A DNA stretch of 64,000 bases from Silvimonas amylolytica (GTDB taxonomy: Bacteria > Pseudomonadota > Gammaproteobacteria > Burkholderiales > Chitinibacteraceae). The stretch lies in the NCBI RefSeq assembly GCF_014645555.1, contig NZ_BMLY01000002.1, forward strand, positions 427,109-491,108, given 5' to 3'. A program made the translations under genes and the position numbers. The notes under the pieces were generated by a model that did no database searches, was not told where the DNA came from, and saw only the letters and a program-made list of their open reading frames with translations. Positions 7,772 through 17,307 of this stretch are shown piece by piece; within the stretch, counting starts at the first letter, position 1, and the number at the start of each line of letters is the position of its first letter.

Positions 7772-9292
7772 ATGTCTGAAGCCACGAACGACTATCTGGA
7801 ACGAATCCTCACCGCCCGCGTTTACGACGCTGCGATTGAAACACCGCTGGAAGCCGCGCCGAATATTTCGCGCCGAATTGGCAACCACGTGTTCATCAAG
7901 CGCGAAGATATGCAACCGGTGTTTTCGTTCAAGATTCGTGGCGCATACAACCGCATGGCGCAACTGACTTCGGCTGAGCTGGAACGCGGCGTGGTGACGG
8001 CTTCGGCCGGTAATCATGCCCAGGGCGTGGCGTATTCGGCGCAAATTCTGAAGTGCCGCGCCACGATCTTCATGCCGACCACCACGCCGAATATCAAGGT
8101 GGATTCCGTCACCCGCCGCGGTGCAGAGGCCGTGCTGGTGGGCGATTCGTTCAGTGATTGCTATCAAAGCGCGGTGAACCTGGCGCAGGAAACCGGCGCT
8201 GCGTTTATCCACCCGTACGACCACCCGGATGTGATTGCCGGGCAGGGCACGATCGGTATGGAGTTGCTGCGCCAGCATTCGGGCAAGCTTGATGCCATCT
8301 TTATTCCGGTGGGCGGCGGTGGTTTGATCGCTGGCGTGGCGGCGTATATCAAGCGCCTGCGGCCAGAGGTCAAGATCATCGGGGTCGAGCCGACCGATGC
8401 CAACGCCATGTATCTTTCGCTCAAACTGGGCGAGCGCGTCGTGCTGCCGCAAGTGGGTATCTTTGCCGACGGCGTGGCGGTGAAACAGGTTGGCGAAGAG
8501 ACCTTCCGCCTGTGTCAGGAACTGGTGGATGAAGTGATCCTGGTCGATACCGATGCCATGTGTGCGGCCATCAAAGACATGTTCGAAGAGACGCGTTCGA
8601 TTCTGGAGCCGTCCGGTGCATTGGCCCTGGCCGGCATGAAAGCCTGGGTGGCGCGTGAAAAGGCGCAAGACAAAACCCTGGTGGCGATCACCTCTGGCGC
8701 CAACATGAACTTCGATCGTCTGCGTTACGTGGCCGAACAAGCCGAGCTGGGTGAAGAGCGCGAAGCCATCATTGCGGTGACGCTGCCGGAGCGCCCGGGC
8801 GCATTCCGTGCACTTTGCAGTGCGATCGGTGCCCGCAATATCACTGAGTTCAACTACCGTTATGGGGACAAGGATCAGGCCCACGTATTTGTGGGCCTGC
8901 AGATTCAGAACCGCGCTGAAGTAACGGATCTGATCGAGAAACTGGCCGCTGAAAAACTGGCGGCAGTAGATCTGACCGATAACGAACTGGCCAAGCTGCA
9001 CATCCGCCATCTGGTGGGGGGCCATGCGCCGCAAGTGGATAACGAACGCGTGCTGCGCTTTGAGTTCCCGGAGCGGCCGGGCGCGTTGCTCAACTTCTTG
9101 AACAGCATGGTGGGCAGCTGGAATATCTCGTTGTTCCACTATCGTAACCATGGTGCTGACTATGCTCGTACGCTGGTGGGCATTCAGGTGCCCCCAGAGG
9201 AGGATGCCGCGTTTGCCGAGTTCCTGGAAAAGCTGGGCTACCCGCACTGGCTGGAAACCGACAACAAGGCGTACCAGCTCTTCCTGGGTTAA
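7772..9292 (+). CDS. ilvA: Threonine ammonia-lyase, biosynthetic (IlvA)
   Basis: This enzyme deaminates threonine to 2-oxobutanoate, the first step of isoleucine synthesis, using pyridoxal phosphate. The start chosen is the ATG giving MSEATNDYLER (506 residues, as in other biosynthetic forms). The cofactor lysine is in SFKIRGAYNR (Lys54), and the glycine-rich phosphate loop GGGGLIAG is near 187. Two C-terminal ACT-like regulatory domains (about 325-410 and 420-506, each beginning with a PERPGA motif) indicate feedback control by isoleucine/valine. These separate it from the catabolic TdcB form. A strong terminator follows. Confidence 0.95.
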   Translation: MSEATNDYLERILTARVYDAAIETPLEAAPNISRRIGNHVFIKREDMQPVFSFKIRGAYNRMAQLTSAELERGVVTASAGNHAQGVAYSAQILKCRATIFMPTTTPNIKVDSVTRRGAEAVLVGDSFSDCYQSAVNLAQETGAAFIHPYDHPDVIAGQGTIGMELLRQHSGKLDAIFIPVGGGGLIAGVAAYIKRLRPEVKIIGVEPTDANAMYLSLKLGERVVLPQVGIFADGVAVKQVGEETFRLCQELVDEVILVDTDAMCAAIKDMFEETRSILEPSGALALAGMKAWVAREKAQDKTLVAITSGANMNFDRLRYVAEQAELGEEREAIIAVTLPERPGAFRALCSAIGARNITEFNYRYGDKDQAHVFVGLQIQNRAEVTDLIEKLAAEKLAAVDLTDNELAKLHIRHLVGGHAPQVDNERVLRFEFPERPGALLNFLNSMVGSWNISLFHYRNHGADYARTLVGIQVPPEEDAAFAEFLEKLGYPHWLETDNKAYQLFLG

Positions 9293-9312
9293 GCCGGTTT
9301 CGCACGCACTCG

Positions 9313-9342
9313 AAAAAGCGAGGGGCAAACCCTCGCTTTTTT
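9313..9342 (+). terminator. Rho-independent terminator after ilvA
   Basis: The stem agcgaggg / ccctcgct closes a gcaaa loop and is followed by a run of six T. The A-run on the left side makes it work in both directions in principle. It lies 21 bases after the ilvA stop. Confidence 0.9.
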
Positions 9343-9406
9343 ATTTACTGCTGGCCTGAAGCTACAATCAGGCCCATCACTACGTTGCAATCATTTGGGT
9401 CAGGTC

Positions 9407-10654
9407 ATGAAGATTTACCGGGTTGGCGGCGCAGTCCGCGATGAAATGCTGGGCCTGCCGGTCAAGGATGTGGACTGGGTCGTCGTTGGCGCGACGCCGG
9501 ATGATATGGTCGCCCAGGGTTACAAAGCCGTCGGCAAGGATTTCCCGGTATTCCTGCACCCCAAAACACATGAGGAATACGCGCTGGCCCGTACCGAGCG
9601 CAAATCTGGCCATGGCTACAAAGGCTTTCAGGTTTACGCTGCGCCAGATGTCACGCTTGAAGAAGACTTGCTGCGCCGTGACCTGACCATCAACGCCATG
9701 GCGCAAGGTGAGGACGGCCAGATTGTCGACCCGTTCAACGGCGCTGCGGATGTGAAGGCGCGCGTGCTGCGGCATGTGTCTGAAGCGTTTGTCGAAGACC
9801 CGGTGCGCGTACTGCGGCTGGCGCGCTTTGCAGCGCGGTTTAATTTTGAAGTCGCGCCGGAAACCATGGCGCTCATGCAAGAGATGGTGAACACCGGCGA
9901 GGTCGATCACCTCGTGCCAGAGCGCGTGTGGCAGGAAGTCGCCAAGGGCCTGATGGAAGACACACCCTCGCGGATGTTCAACATCTTGCGGGAATGTGGT
10001 GCCCTGGCGCGGGTTATGCCAGAAATCGATGCTTTGTTTGGTGTTCCTCAACCGGAAAAGCACCACCCGGAAATCGACACGGGCGTGCACGTGATGATGG
10101 TGGTTGATTACGCCGCCAGCCAGCAGCTACCGCTACCCACGCGTTTTGCCGCGCTGTGCCATGATCTGGGCAAAGCACGCACGCCGGCAGAACTGCTCCC
10201 ATCGCATCACGGCCACGAAGGTAAGGGCGTGCCGCTGGTAGAGAAATTCTGCGAACGCATTCGCGCTCCGGCTGAGTGCCGCGACCTGGCCATCATGGTC
10301 TGCCGAGACCACACCAACGTGCATCGCGCGCTGGAACTTCGCGCCGCGACCGTGCTTGAGTTGTTTGGCCGCTGTGACGGCCTGCGCAAGCCAGATCGCT
10401 TTGCCGCCATGCTGGATGCTTGCGCTGCCGATGCACGCGGCCGGTTGGGTTTTGCCGACCGCGCCTACCCGCAAGCGGATTACCTGCGAGAGTTGCTGGC
10501 CGCCGCGCGGGGTGTGGATGCCGGCGCCATTGCCGGTGCAACCGAAGACAAAGCGCAGATCCCGCAGCGCGTGGCGGCAGCCCGCACTGAAGCCATCAGC
10601 AACGCCATGCAAACGCTGCGCGAGCGGGAAGAATTCCGCCGTCCGATGCACTGA
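9407..10654 (+). CDS. cca: Multifunctional CCA tRNA nucleotidyltransferase
   Basis: This enzyme adds and repairs the 3' CCA end of tRNAs. The start is the ATG giving MKIYRVGGAVRD; a frame 12 bases longer exists but lacks family residues. The polymerase motif GGAVRD lies at 7-12 and the catalytic aspartates in KDVDW (Asp21, Asp23). The template motif RRDLTINAMA is near 90. The long C-terminal HD phosphohydrolase domain (HHPEIDTGVH near 225, LCHDLGKA near 253) marks the gammaproteobacterial/betaproteobacterial multifunctional type with phosphatase activity; 415 residues is normal. A tacaat -10-like box lies at 9363-9368. Confidence 0.94.
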   Translation: MKIYRVGGAVRDEMLGLPVKDVDWVVVGATPDDMVAQGYKAVGKDFPVFLHPKTHEEYALARTERKSGHGYKGFQVYAAPDVTLEEDLLRRDLTINAMAQGEDGQIVDPFNGAADVKARVLRHVSEAFVEDPVRVLRLARFAARFNFEVAPETMALMQEMVNTGEVDHLVPERVWQEVAKGLMEDTPSRMFNILRECGALARVMPEIDALFGVPQPEKHHPEIDTGVHVMMVVDYAASQQLPLPTRFAALCHDLGKARTPAELLPSHHGHEGKGVPLVEKFCERIRAPAECRDLAIMVCRDHTNVHRALELRAATVLELFGRCDGLRKPDRFAAMLDACAADARGRLGFADRAYPQADYLRELLAAARGVDAGAIAGATEDKAQIPQRVAAARTEAISNAMQTLREREEFRRPMH

Positions 10655-10678
10655 AACCACTTTGGACCGAGCCACACC

Positions 10679-12019
10679 GTGACCCTGCTCTACCACCCCG
10701 ATACCATCGCCGCCATTGCCACCGCCCCCGGACGCGGCGGCGTGGGTGTGATCCGCGTTTCCGGCCAGGATCTGTCTGCCATCGTGGCCGGGCTGATTGG
10801 CCGCGCACTGACCCCGCGCCATGCGCACTTTGCCAAGTTCAAAGATGAAGATGGTTCGGTGATCGACGAAGGCCTGGCGCTGTATTTCCCTGGCCCTAAC
10901 TCATTCACCGGCGAGCACGTGCTGGAACTGCAAGGCCATGGCGGCCCGGTGGTCATGCGCATGTTGCTGGCGCGGTGTGTCGCTTTGGGTGCCCGTCATG
11001 CCGAGCCCGGCGAATTCACCAAGCGCGCGTTTCTGAACAGCAAGCTCGATCTGGCGCAAGCAGAGGCTGTGGCGGATCTGATCGATGCCCAATCAGAAGC
11101 CGCCGCGCGTTCGGCACTTAAATCACTTGATGGCGCTTTCAGCCGTGAGATCAACACGCTGGTGGAAGAACTGATCAACCTGCGCATGCTGGTTGAAGCC
11201 ACCATCGATTTCCCCGAGGAAGACATCGACTTTCTGGAGGCCGCCAACGCCCGTGGCCGCTTGAATGAGCTGCAAGCGCAACTCGCACGCGTGCTGGCCA
11301 CCGCCAGTCAGGGCCGTCTGCTGCGCGAAGGGATGCATGTGGTGCTGATTGGCCAACCCAACGTGGGCAAATCCAGCTTGATGAATGCACTGGCCGGTGA
11401 AGAAATCGCCATCGTGACCGACATAGCCGGCACCACGCGCGATACCGTGCGCGAGCTGATTCAGCTTGATGGCGTGCCGCTGCACATTATCGACACTGCC
11501 GGCCTGCGCGAGACCACCGATACGGTCGAGCAGATTGGCATTGAGCGCACCTGGCGCGCGGTGGATAAAGCCGATCTGGCGCTGTTGCTGCTGGACTCGC
11601 GTGAGGGTGTCACACCGCATGACGAAGCCATTCTGGAACGCCTGCCGCCCGCCCTGCCGGTGCTGCGCGTGTTCAACAAGATCGACCTGACCGGTGAAAC
11701 GGCCGGCGTGGTGGGTGAGACCGAAGTCCACGTTTCCGCGCAGTCTGGCAGCGGGCTGGATGAACTGCGTACCCGCCTGTTGCACATGGCGGGCTGGCAC
11801 GGTGCCAACGAAGGCGTGTTCATTGCGCGTGAACGCCATCTGGATGCTATCCGCCGTGCAGCGGAACACTTGATCAACGCAGGTCATGCTTTTCATGCGC
11901 TGGAACTGTTTGCTGAAGAACTGCGCCTGGCACAGGTCACCCTCAACGAGATCACCGGCGAGTTTTCATCTGATGACTTGCTGGGTGTGATCTTTAGCCG
12001 TTTTTGTATTGGCAAATAA
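10679..12019 (+). CDS. mnmE: tRNA modification GTPase MnmE
   Basis: Together with MnmG this GTPase installs the 5-carboxymethylaminomethyl group on wobble uridine of several tRNAs. Translation starts at GTG ([15 protein letters not shown]). The N-terminal folate-binding domain ([14 protein letters not shown]) covers about 1-120. The G domain has GQPNVGKSS near 224, AGTTRD near 246, DTAGLRE near 269 and NKID near 332. The invariant C-terminal FCIGK ends the protein, so it is full length (446 residues). It lies 24 bases after cca, probably in one transcript, and a terminator follows. Confidence 0.95.
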   Translation: MTLLYHPDTIAAIATAPGRGGVGVIRVSGQDLSAIVAGLIGRALTPRHAHFAKFKDEDGSVIDEGLALYFPGPNSFTGEHVLELQGHGGPVVMRMLLARCVALGARHAEPGEFTKRAFLNSKLDLAQAEAVADLIDAQSEAAARSALKSLDGAFSREINTLVEELINLRMLVEATIDFPEEDIDFLEAANARGRLNELQAQLARVLATASQGRLLREGMHVVLIGQPNVGKSSLMNALAGEEIAIVTDIAGTTRDTVRELIQLDGVPLHIIDTAGLRETTDTVEQIGIERTWRAVDKADLALLLLDSREGVTPHDEAILERLPPALPVLRVFNKIDLTGETAGVVGETEVHVSAQSGSGLDELRTRLLHMAGWHGANEGVFIARERHLDAIRRAAEHLINAGHAFHALELFAEELRLAQVTLNEITGEFSSDDLLGVIFSRFCIGK

Positions 12020-12045
12020 ACCGGCTTTCGTTGTGCCTCAACCTG

Positions 12046-12074
12046 AAAAAAGGCAGCCTGCGGGCTGCTTTTTT
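12046..12074 (+). terminator. Rho-independent terminator after mnmE
   Basis: gcagcc / ggctgc stem with a tgcg loop, an A-run on the left and six T on the right, 26 bases after the mnmE stop. Confidence 0.88.
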
Positions 12075-12163
12075 CAATTCTATTGATCCACGTTGTCACA
12101 ACTTCTGCGTTGTTCCCGTCTAGTTCGTGAAACCAGACGTTACTGCACCAAAGGAGTTGCAAG

Positions 12164-13369
12164 ATGAAACAACGGATTCTCGTGATTGGCGCCGGCTTTG
12201 CCGGCATGTGGGCTGCACTGTCTGCCTTGCGCCTGCTGGATCAACAAGATCGCCAGAATGTGGAAGTCGCGCTGATTGCGCCGCAGGCTGAACTGCATGT
12301 GCGACCGCGTTTGTATGAACAAAATCCGGGTGCCATGAAGGCACCGCTGCAGGCACTGTTTGATGCCGTCGGCGTGAGATTTGTCCAGGGTATGGTTGGC
12401 CAGATTGATACCGATCGCCACGAAGTGACATTGACCGATGCCACGGGCCAGGCATCAACATTGGGTTATGACCGCCTGGTACTGGCTGCCGGTAGCCGCT
12501 TGTTCCGGCCGCAGATTGAAGGCCTGGCGGAACACGCCTTCAATGTGGACCAACTGGCGGAGGCCGTCCGCCTGGATGACCATATCAAGGCGCTGGCGCA
12601 GCAGCCGTCCTCGCTGGCACGCAATACCGTTGTGATTGCGGGTGGTGGATTTACAGGGATCGAAACGGCCGCAGAAATGCCGGCCCGCTTGCGTGAGGCG
12701 TTGGGCCAGGAGACGCCGGTTCGGGTCATCATGGTGGAGCGCAATGCGGACATTGGCCCCGATCTGGGCCCCGGCCCCCGCCCGGTGATTGAAGAAGCCC
12801 TGGGCTCGCTCGGCGTGACCTGGCGGCTCAGTACGGCAGTGGCTGCCGTCGATCGCCACGGCGTGACGCTTGATAATGGTGAACGCATTGAAGCTGCAAC
12901 GGTGATCTGGACCGCCGGTGCGCGCGCCAGCACACTGACCGAACAGATTCCGGCACAACGTGACCCATTTGGTCGCTTGTTCGTCGATGACAATCTCAAG
13001 GTGCCAGGCGTGGCCGACGTCTACGCCACGGGCGATTGCGCCCACGCTGCAACGGACGACATCGGCAATCACGCCATGATGTCCTGCCAGCACGCCATGG
13101 CGCTGGGCCGTTCGGCCGGGAACAACGCCGCAGCTGATCTGCTGAGCGTAGCCCCTGCAGCCTATCGTCAGCCCAAGTATGTGACCTGCCTTGATCTGGG
13201 CCCTTGGGGCGCGGTCTACACCGAAGGCTGGGATCGTCAGGTGGTCTTGCGCGGTGCTGAGGCTAAAACCCTCAAACAGCAGATCAACAGTGTCTGGATT
13301 TACCCGCCCGAAGCTGACCGCGCTGCTGCTCTGGCGCTGGCCGACCCGGCCCGGCCGGTTGTGGCTTGA
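12164..13369 (+). CDS. NADH dehydrogenase type II-like FAD oxidoreductase
   Basis: This is a 401-residue flavoprotein of the two-dinucleotide-binding-domain family, resembling NDH-2. NDH-2 passes electrons from NADH to quinone at the inner membrane without pumping protons. The FAD-binding motif is IGAGFAGMWAAL at 6-17, the NADH-binding motif is AGGGFTGIETAAEM near 159, and ATGDCAH near 288 contacts FAD. The C terminus lacks an obvious membrane anchor, so a soluble ferredoxin/quinone reductase of the same family cannot be excluded. AGGAG precedes the ATG by 7 bases. It is monocistronic, behind the mnmE terminator. Confidence 0.8.
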   Translation: MKQRILVIGAGFAGMWAALSALRLLDQQDRQNVEVALIAPQAELHVRPRLYEQNPGAMKAPLQALFDAVGVRFVQGMVGQIDTDRHEVTLTDATGQASTLGYDRLVLAAGSRLFRPQIEGLAEHAFNVDQLAEAVRLDDHIKALAQQPSSLARNTVVIAGGGFTGIETAAEMPARLREALGQETPVRVIMVERNADIGPDLGPGPRPVIEEALGSLGVTWRLSTAVAAVDRHGVTLDNGERIEAATVIWTAGARASTLTEQIPAQRDPFGRLFVDDNLKVPGVADVYATGDCAHAATDDIGNHAMMSCQHAMALGRSAGNNAAADLLSVAPAAYRQPKYVTCLDLGPWGAVYTEGWDRQVVLRGAEAKTLKQQINSVWIYPPEADRAAALALADPARPVVA

Positions 13370-13698
13370 TTCCGCGCCCGCAGATCGCGCCCGTCTGACC
13401 TGATTGATCCAGAGGGTGAGTCGTGAACAGGACGTCATTGGCCAGCCGCACTAACGCGATGTGGCCATTTACCCCTTGTTTGTGACTTCACCCGACGGAC
13501 TGCCACGAAAATGCCAAATCCTTCAGGCAAAATAGCGTGTTTACTGGTGCCACGCCCCATGCGCGTGCTGCTGGTTCAACCCTGGTTGCAGGCCCATATT
13601 GGCCGGACATATTCGCAAAATGCCATAACACTGGCATGATGAGGTGTCCGGGCGGGGCTACACCCCCGTTGCAACCTTGTACCAAGTCAGGACACGCT
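13370..13698. other. Gap between the NDH-2-like gene and yegD
   Basis: This 329-base stretch has no gene that could be supported. The Hsp70 reading frame is open upstream to 13537, but the extra residues are Pro/Gly/Cys-rich and unlike the family. The promoter of the Hsp70 gene must lie here; none was clear. No hairpin terminator was seen after the flavoprotein gene. Confidence 0.5.
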
Positions 13699-15003
13699 TT
13701 GAATCATCCCGCAGTTTCGCAGTTAGCCCACCCCGTCGCCACTGAAGCCGCCCGCGCCTGCGGTATCGACTTTGGCACTTCCAACTCCACTGTCGGCTGG
13801 GTCCGCCCCGGTGCGCCGCTGCTGCTGGCGCTGGAAGATGGCAAGAACACGCTGCCTTCCATGCTGTTTTTCAATATGGAAGAAGACACAGTCAGTTATG
13901 GCCGCGCTGCGCTGGGTGAATACCTGGAAGGCTATGAAGGGCGCTTGATGCGCTCGCTCAAGAGCATTCTGGGCACGGGTTTGATGGATTTGCAGACCGA
14001 AGTCCAGGGTCGATCACTCTCGTTCAAACATATTCTGGGCCACTTTGTTGCCGAACTGAAACGCCGCGCCGAAGCCTCTGCCGGACGTGGTTTTGATTGC
14101 GCTGTGCTGGGCCGGCCAGTGCATTTTGTCGATGACAACGCCGCCGCCGATCAATTGGCACAAGACGTACTGGCCGAGATCGCCCGCGCCCACGGCCTCA
14201 AGCATGTTGAATTCCAGTACGAGCCGATTGCCGCCGCGTTTGACTATGAAAGTACCCTGTCGCGCGAAGAACTGACGCTGATTGTTGATATCGGCGGTGG
14301 TACGTCTGACTTTTCTTTGCTGCGCCTCTCGCCTGAGCGCGCGCGCAAGACCGAGCGGCTGGATGACATTCTGGCCAATGGCGGCGTGCACATCGGCGGG
14401 ACCGACTTCGACAAGGCGCTGAGCCTGTCGAGCATCATGCCGCTGCTGGGTTATCGCAGCCGCCTGATGAACAACTCGGAAGTGCCATCCAGCTATTACT
14501 TCAACCTGGCGACCTGGCACACCATCAACTTTGTCTATACCCGCAAAATCTGGACCGAATTGCAGGATGTCTTCCGTGATTCCGGCACCGAAACCCGCGC
14601 CGTGCTGGATCGTCTGTTGAACCTGATCCAGCGTCGCACTGGTCACTGGCTGGCCATGCGGGCTGAAGAAACCAAGATTGCCCTGTCCGATAGCCCCACC
14701 CACCGCCTTGCGCTGGAACGCATTGAAGACGGCCTGTATCACGATATCGGCCGCCAGGATTTTGAAGGCGCCATTGACGGTCAGATCACCCGCATTGAAG
14801 AAACCGTACAACAGATCCTGACCAGTGCCGGCCTGCGTGCCGATCAGGTCGATACCGTGTTCTTTACGGGTGGTTCCAGTGGCGTGCCTTTGTTGCGTCA
14901 GCGTGTGGCCGCGTTGTTGCCGGCCGCAAAACATGTGGAAGGCGATCTCTTCGGTAGCATTGGCGCGGGTCTGGCGATCGACGCCCGCCGCAAATTCGGC
15001 TGA
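13699..15003 (+). CDS. yegD: Hsp70-family protein, YegD type
   Basis: This is a short Hsp70 homologue (about 434 residues) consisting of the actin-like ATPase domain without the DnaK peptide-binding domain, as in E. coli YegD; its client and role are unknown. The phosphate-1 motif CGIDFGTSNST is near residue 20, phosphate-2 VDIGGGTSDFSLLRL near 196, and the adenosine motif FFTGGSSGVPLL near 388. The start is uncertain: a TTG at 13699 gives MNHPAVSQ and has AGGA seven bases upstream. An ATG at 13636 would add 21 residues unlike the family. Confidence 0.82.
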   Translation: MNHPAVSQLAHPVATEAARACGIDFGTSNSTVGWVRPGAPLLLALEDGKNTLPSMLFFNMEEDTVSYGRAALGEYLEGYEGRLMRSLKSILGTGLMDLQTEVQGRSLSFKHILGHFVAELKRRAEASAGRGFDCAVLGRPVHFVDDNAAADQLAQDVLAEIARAHGLKHVEFQYEPIAAAFDYESTLSREELTLIVDIGGGTSDFSLLRLSPERARKTERLDDILANGGVHIGGTDFDKALSLSSIMPLLGYRSRLMNNSEVPSSYYFNLATWHTINFVYTRKIWTELQDVFRDSGTETRAVLDRLLNLIQRRTGHWLAMRAEETKIALSDSPTHRLALERIEDGLYHDIGRQDFEGAIDGQITRIEETVQQILTSAGLRADQVDTVFFTGGSSGVPLLRQRVAALLPAAKHVEGDLFGSIGAGLAIDARRKFG

Positions 15004-15081
15004 CCTGCTGTACCAGACCGGGCTTGCGCAAGGCTGGTCCGGTCTGGTTGGATAGGGGTTTTCTGATCGCAGGAGCACTGC

Positions 15082-15681
15082 ATGTACACGGTTCATGGCG
15101 TTGCCCAGTCCGGCAACTGTTACAAGGTCAAACTCGCCCTTAGCCAGCTGGATAAACCGTTCACCTGGAACGAAGTGGACATGATGGGCGGCGCCACGCA
15201 CAGCCCCGGATTCCTGGCCATGAACCCCACCGGGCAAGTACCGGTCCTGCAGATTTCTGCCAGCACTTTCCTGCCAGAATCCAATGCCATCCTGTATTAC
15301 CTCGCCCAGGGCACAGACTTGTTCCCGCAAGATCGGCTGGAACAAGCGCAGGTGATGCAATGGCTGTTTTTTGAGCAATACAAACACGAGCCCAATGTCG
15401 CCGTGGCCCGCTTCATTGTGCTGTTTGCGGGCCGTCCGGCTGAGCGTGAAGCCCAGTTGCAACAGAAGATCAAAGCAAGCGGCGACGTGCTGGCGGTGAT
15501 GGAGCAACATCTATCAACCCGTCGTTTCTTTGTGGGTGAGCGTTATTCCATCGCAGACATCGCGCTGTATGCCTATACGCACAAAGCGCATGAGGGGCTG
15601 ATTGATCTGGCGCCGTTTCCGGCGATCCGAGCCTGGTTAGACCGCGTGGCCAGCCAGCCGGGGTATGTAGACATGGGATGA
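15082..15681 (+). CDS. Glutathione S-transferase family protein
   Basis: This 199-residue cytosolic protein has the glutathione transferase fold. The thioredoxin-like N-terminal half (1-78) has GVAQSGNCYKVKLAL around the usual catalytic Ser/Cys, the cis-proline in TGQVPVL near 55, and ESNAILYYLA (glutathione Glu/Ser contact) near 66-75. The helical half contains the N-capping motif FFVGERYSIADIALYAY near 150. The substrate cannot be inferred. An AGGAG ribosome site lies 8 bases before ATG. Confidence 0.85.
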   Translation: MYTVHGVAQSGNCYKVKLALSQLDKPFTWNEVDMMGGATHSPGFLAMNPTGQVPVLQISASTFLPESNAILYYLAQGTDLFPQDRLEQAQVMQWLFFEQYKHEPNVAVARFIVLFAGRPAEREAQLQQKIKASGDVLAVMEQHLSTRRFFVGERYSIADIALYAYTHKAHEGLIDLAPFPAIRAWLDRVASQPGYVDMG

Positions 15682-15702
15682 GGGTTGGCGAGGCAGCCAG
15701 CC

Positions 15703-15739
15703 GCAGGGTGGATTCGAAGCGGTAGCGGCAACTCACCAT
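15703..15739. repeat. REP-like palindrome, copy 3
   Basis: gcagggtggatt, then cgaagcggtagcggc and a degenerate right arm (aactcacc). Same orientation as copy 2, with four or five changes in the right arm so the hairpin is weaker. It lies between the GST and TSUP genes. Confidence 0.65.
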
Positions 15740-15846
15740 TGCAATGTGCGTCTCAGCGCGTTCACGCCCCGTTCGGGTTGCGCACAATATTCACGCAACA
15801 CAGCTAATGGCAAGCTGTCAGCCTGATCCCCACCCCAGTACTCGCC

Positions 15847-16617
15847 ATGATCGACCCCAGTACTATCGCCCTGCTGATCCCCTTGTCTTTTGTCGCCGGC
15901 ATGATTGATGCTGCAGTGGGCGGAGGCGGGTTGATTCAAGTGCCCGGCTTGTTTGCCATCCTGCCTAATGTTGCGCCGGCCACGCTGATGGGCACCAACA
16001 AATTTGCCAGCATCATGGGCACGGCGTCAGCCACATGGCGCTATGCGCGGCAGGTGAAGCTGGACTGGCACATTCTGCTCCCCTGTGCGGTGGCAGCTTT
16101 TCTGGGTTCTTATGGCGGTGCCAGCATGATCCAGCTGCTGGACAAGCACTGGGTGCGGCCGCTGGTGATCGTTTTGCTGGCGGTCATGCTGGTTTACACG
16201 TGGATCAAACCCACGTTTGGCACCGAAGACGCCGGCCGGCCGCTAACCCGGCGTGATCTGTACGTGGGCCTGGTGATTGGCGCGTGCATCGGGTTTTACG
16301 ATGGCTTCTTCGGGCCGGGTACCGGATCATTCCTGATCTTTTTGTTTGTGCGGTTCTTTCACTTTGATTTTCTGCGCGCCTCCGCATCCGCCAAGGTGGT
16401 GAACCTGGCGACGAATCTCGCTGCGCTGGTTTCCTTTATCCCAGTCGGCGCGGTGATCTATGGTTATGCCATACCCATGGCCGCGGCCAATGTGGCCGGC
16501 GCGCAGGTGGGTAGCCGCATGGCACTCAAAGGCGGCAATACGTGGATACGCCGTCTGTTTCTGACCCTGGCTATTGTGCTGTTGGCCAAATTGATCTGGG
16601 ATACCTTGCACGCATGA
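15847..16617 (+). CDS. TSUP-family membrane transporter (TauE/SafE type)
   Basis: This is an inner-membrane protein of 256 residues with about eight hydrophobic segments. The family signature GMIDAAVGGGGLIQVPGLF is at 18-36, and the second-half repeat GFYDGFFGPGTGSFLIF is near 142. TSUP proteins move sulfite, sulfonates or other small organic anions; the substrate is not readable here. The stop overlaps the start of the EVE-domain gene (ATGA), so the two are translationally coupled. Confidence 0.85.
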   Translation: MIDPSTIALLIPLSFVAGMIDAAVGGGGLIQVPGLFAILPNVAPATLMGTNKFASIMGTASATWRYARQVKLDWHILLPCAVAAFLGSYGGASMIQLLDKHWVRPLVIVLLAVMLVYTWIKPTFGTEDAGRPLTRRDLYVGLVIGACIGFYDGFFGPGTGSFLIFLFVRFFHFDFLRASASAKVVNLATNLAALVSFIPVGAVIYGYAIPMAAANVAGAQVGSRMALKGGNTWIRRLFLTLAIVLLAKLIWDTLHA

Positions 16618-17078
16618 GTACTCGCCCTGTTCACTATTGGCTGATGAAATCCGAACCCGATGAAGCGGGCATTGACCATCTGGCAAGGGATGGCAAGCTG
16701 GGCTGGTTTGGCGTGCGCAATTATCAGGCGCGCAATTTCATGCGGGATCAAATGCAGGTGGGTGATGTAGTGCTGTTTTATCACTCCAGTTGCCCGGAGC
16801 CGGGTATCGCCGGCATTGCCGAAGTGAGTAGCAGCGCGTATCCAGACCCAACCCAGTTTGAGTCAGAGTCCAAATACTTTGATCCGAAGTCCAGTCGTGA
16901 AAACCCGCGCTGGATGCAGGTCGATGTGAAGTTTGTGAAGAAAACCCGGCTGATGGGTTTGCCGGAAATGCGCGCGATGCCAGAGCTGGCCGACATGCAA
17001 GTGCTGCAGCGGGGAAACCGGTTGTCGATTACGCCGGTGAGCCGCGCCGAGTGGGAAGCCATCAGCAAAAAACTCTGA
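16614..17078 (+). CDS. EVE-domain protein
   Basis: This 154-residue protein is a complete EVE domain, a PUA-like fold thought to bind modified bases in DNA or RNA. Family features are YWLMKSEPDE at 8-17, GWFGVRNYQARNFMRDQM near 30-47, GDVVLFYHS near 50, and the C-terminal SRAEW motif. The ATG overlaps the TSUP stop; a longer frame upstream lies inside that gene and is not used. It could act in tRNA or modified-DNA recognition, but no restriction or modification genes are close. Confidence 0.88.
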   Translation: MSTRPVHYWLMKSEPDEAGIDHLARDGKLGWFGVRNYQARNFMRDQMQVGDVVLFYHSSCPEPGIAGIAEVSSSAYPDPTQFESESKYFDPKSSRENPRWMQVDVKFVKKTRLMGLPEMRAMPELADMQVLQRGNRLSITPVSRAEWEAISKKL

Positions 17079-17086
17079 TGTCAGAG

Positions 17087-17110
17087 GCATGTTTGCCATG
17101 GCAAACATGC
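17087..17110. repeat. Perfect 24-base palindrome
   Basis: gcatgtttgcca followed by its exact reverse complement, 8 bases after the EVE gene stop. No T-run follows, so it is not a classical terminator. A related dyad with GTTTGC / GCAAAC arms lies at 17308-17338, on the other side of the non-coding region. Confidence 0.8.
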
Positions 17111-17121
17111 GGCGCAGAAAA

Positions 17122-17151
17122 GAAAAAAGGCACCTGCATCAAGCAGGTGCC
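17122..17151 (-). terminator. Strong terminator facing the minus strand
   Basis: Stem ggcacctgc / gcaggtgcc with a five-base loop. Read on the minus strand it is followed by six T; read on the plus strand it has no T-run. No minus-strand protein gene lies upstream of it (to the right), which suggests that it ends a non-coding RNA. Confidence 0.75.
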
Positions 17152-17280
17152 CTAAAGCTCGTGCCAGTTAAGGCGACAGAGCGTTGTCAACCGCACACGA
17201 GCAGCTCTCGCCGCCCGCACGGTAATAACGGGGTGTTTTTCCGGCTGGTTGACACATTTCGCAAAAAATCTTCAAAAACC
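17122..17280 (-). ncRNA. Candidate small RNA (unnamed)
   Basis: This protein-free stretch between the EVE gene and nudC ends in a minus-strand terminator. Transcribed leftwards, tgtcaacc (from 17247-17254) can pair with ggttgaca (from 17185-17192), enclosing a GC-rich region with ggcgagagc / gctctgtcgcc pairing options. A tataga -10-like box on the minus strand lies at 17281-17286, but its -35 region is poor. About 150 nucleotides would be expected. The sequence did not match 6S, tmRNA, SRP or RNase P RNA as remembered. The call rests on terminator and pairing only. Confidence 0.4.
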
Positions 17281-17307
17281 TCTATAGAACGGTCCGAGCC
17301 CCAAAAC

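Noticed and set aside
15004-15060. Terminator after yegD
   Set aside because: A ccagaccgg / ccggtctgg hairpin is present near 15012-15046, but no T-run follows, so it is not called.
17122-17280. 6S RNA as identity of the minus-strand non-coding region
   Set aside because: Size would fit, but the long open-bubble hairpin of 6S RNA could not be drawn, and the sequence does not resemble the E. coli RNA.
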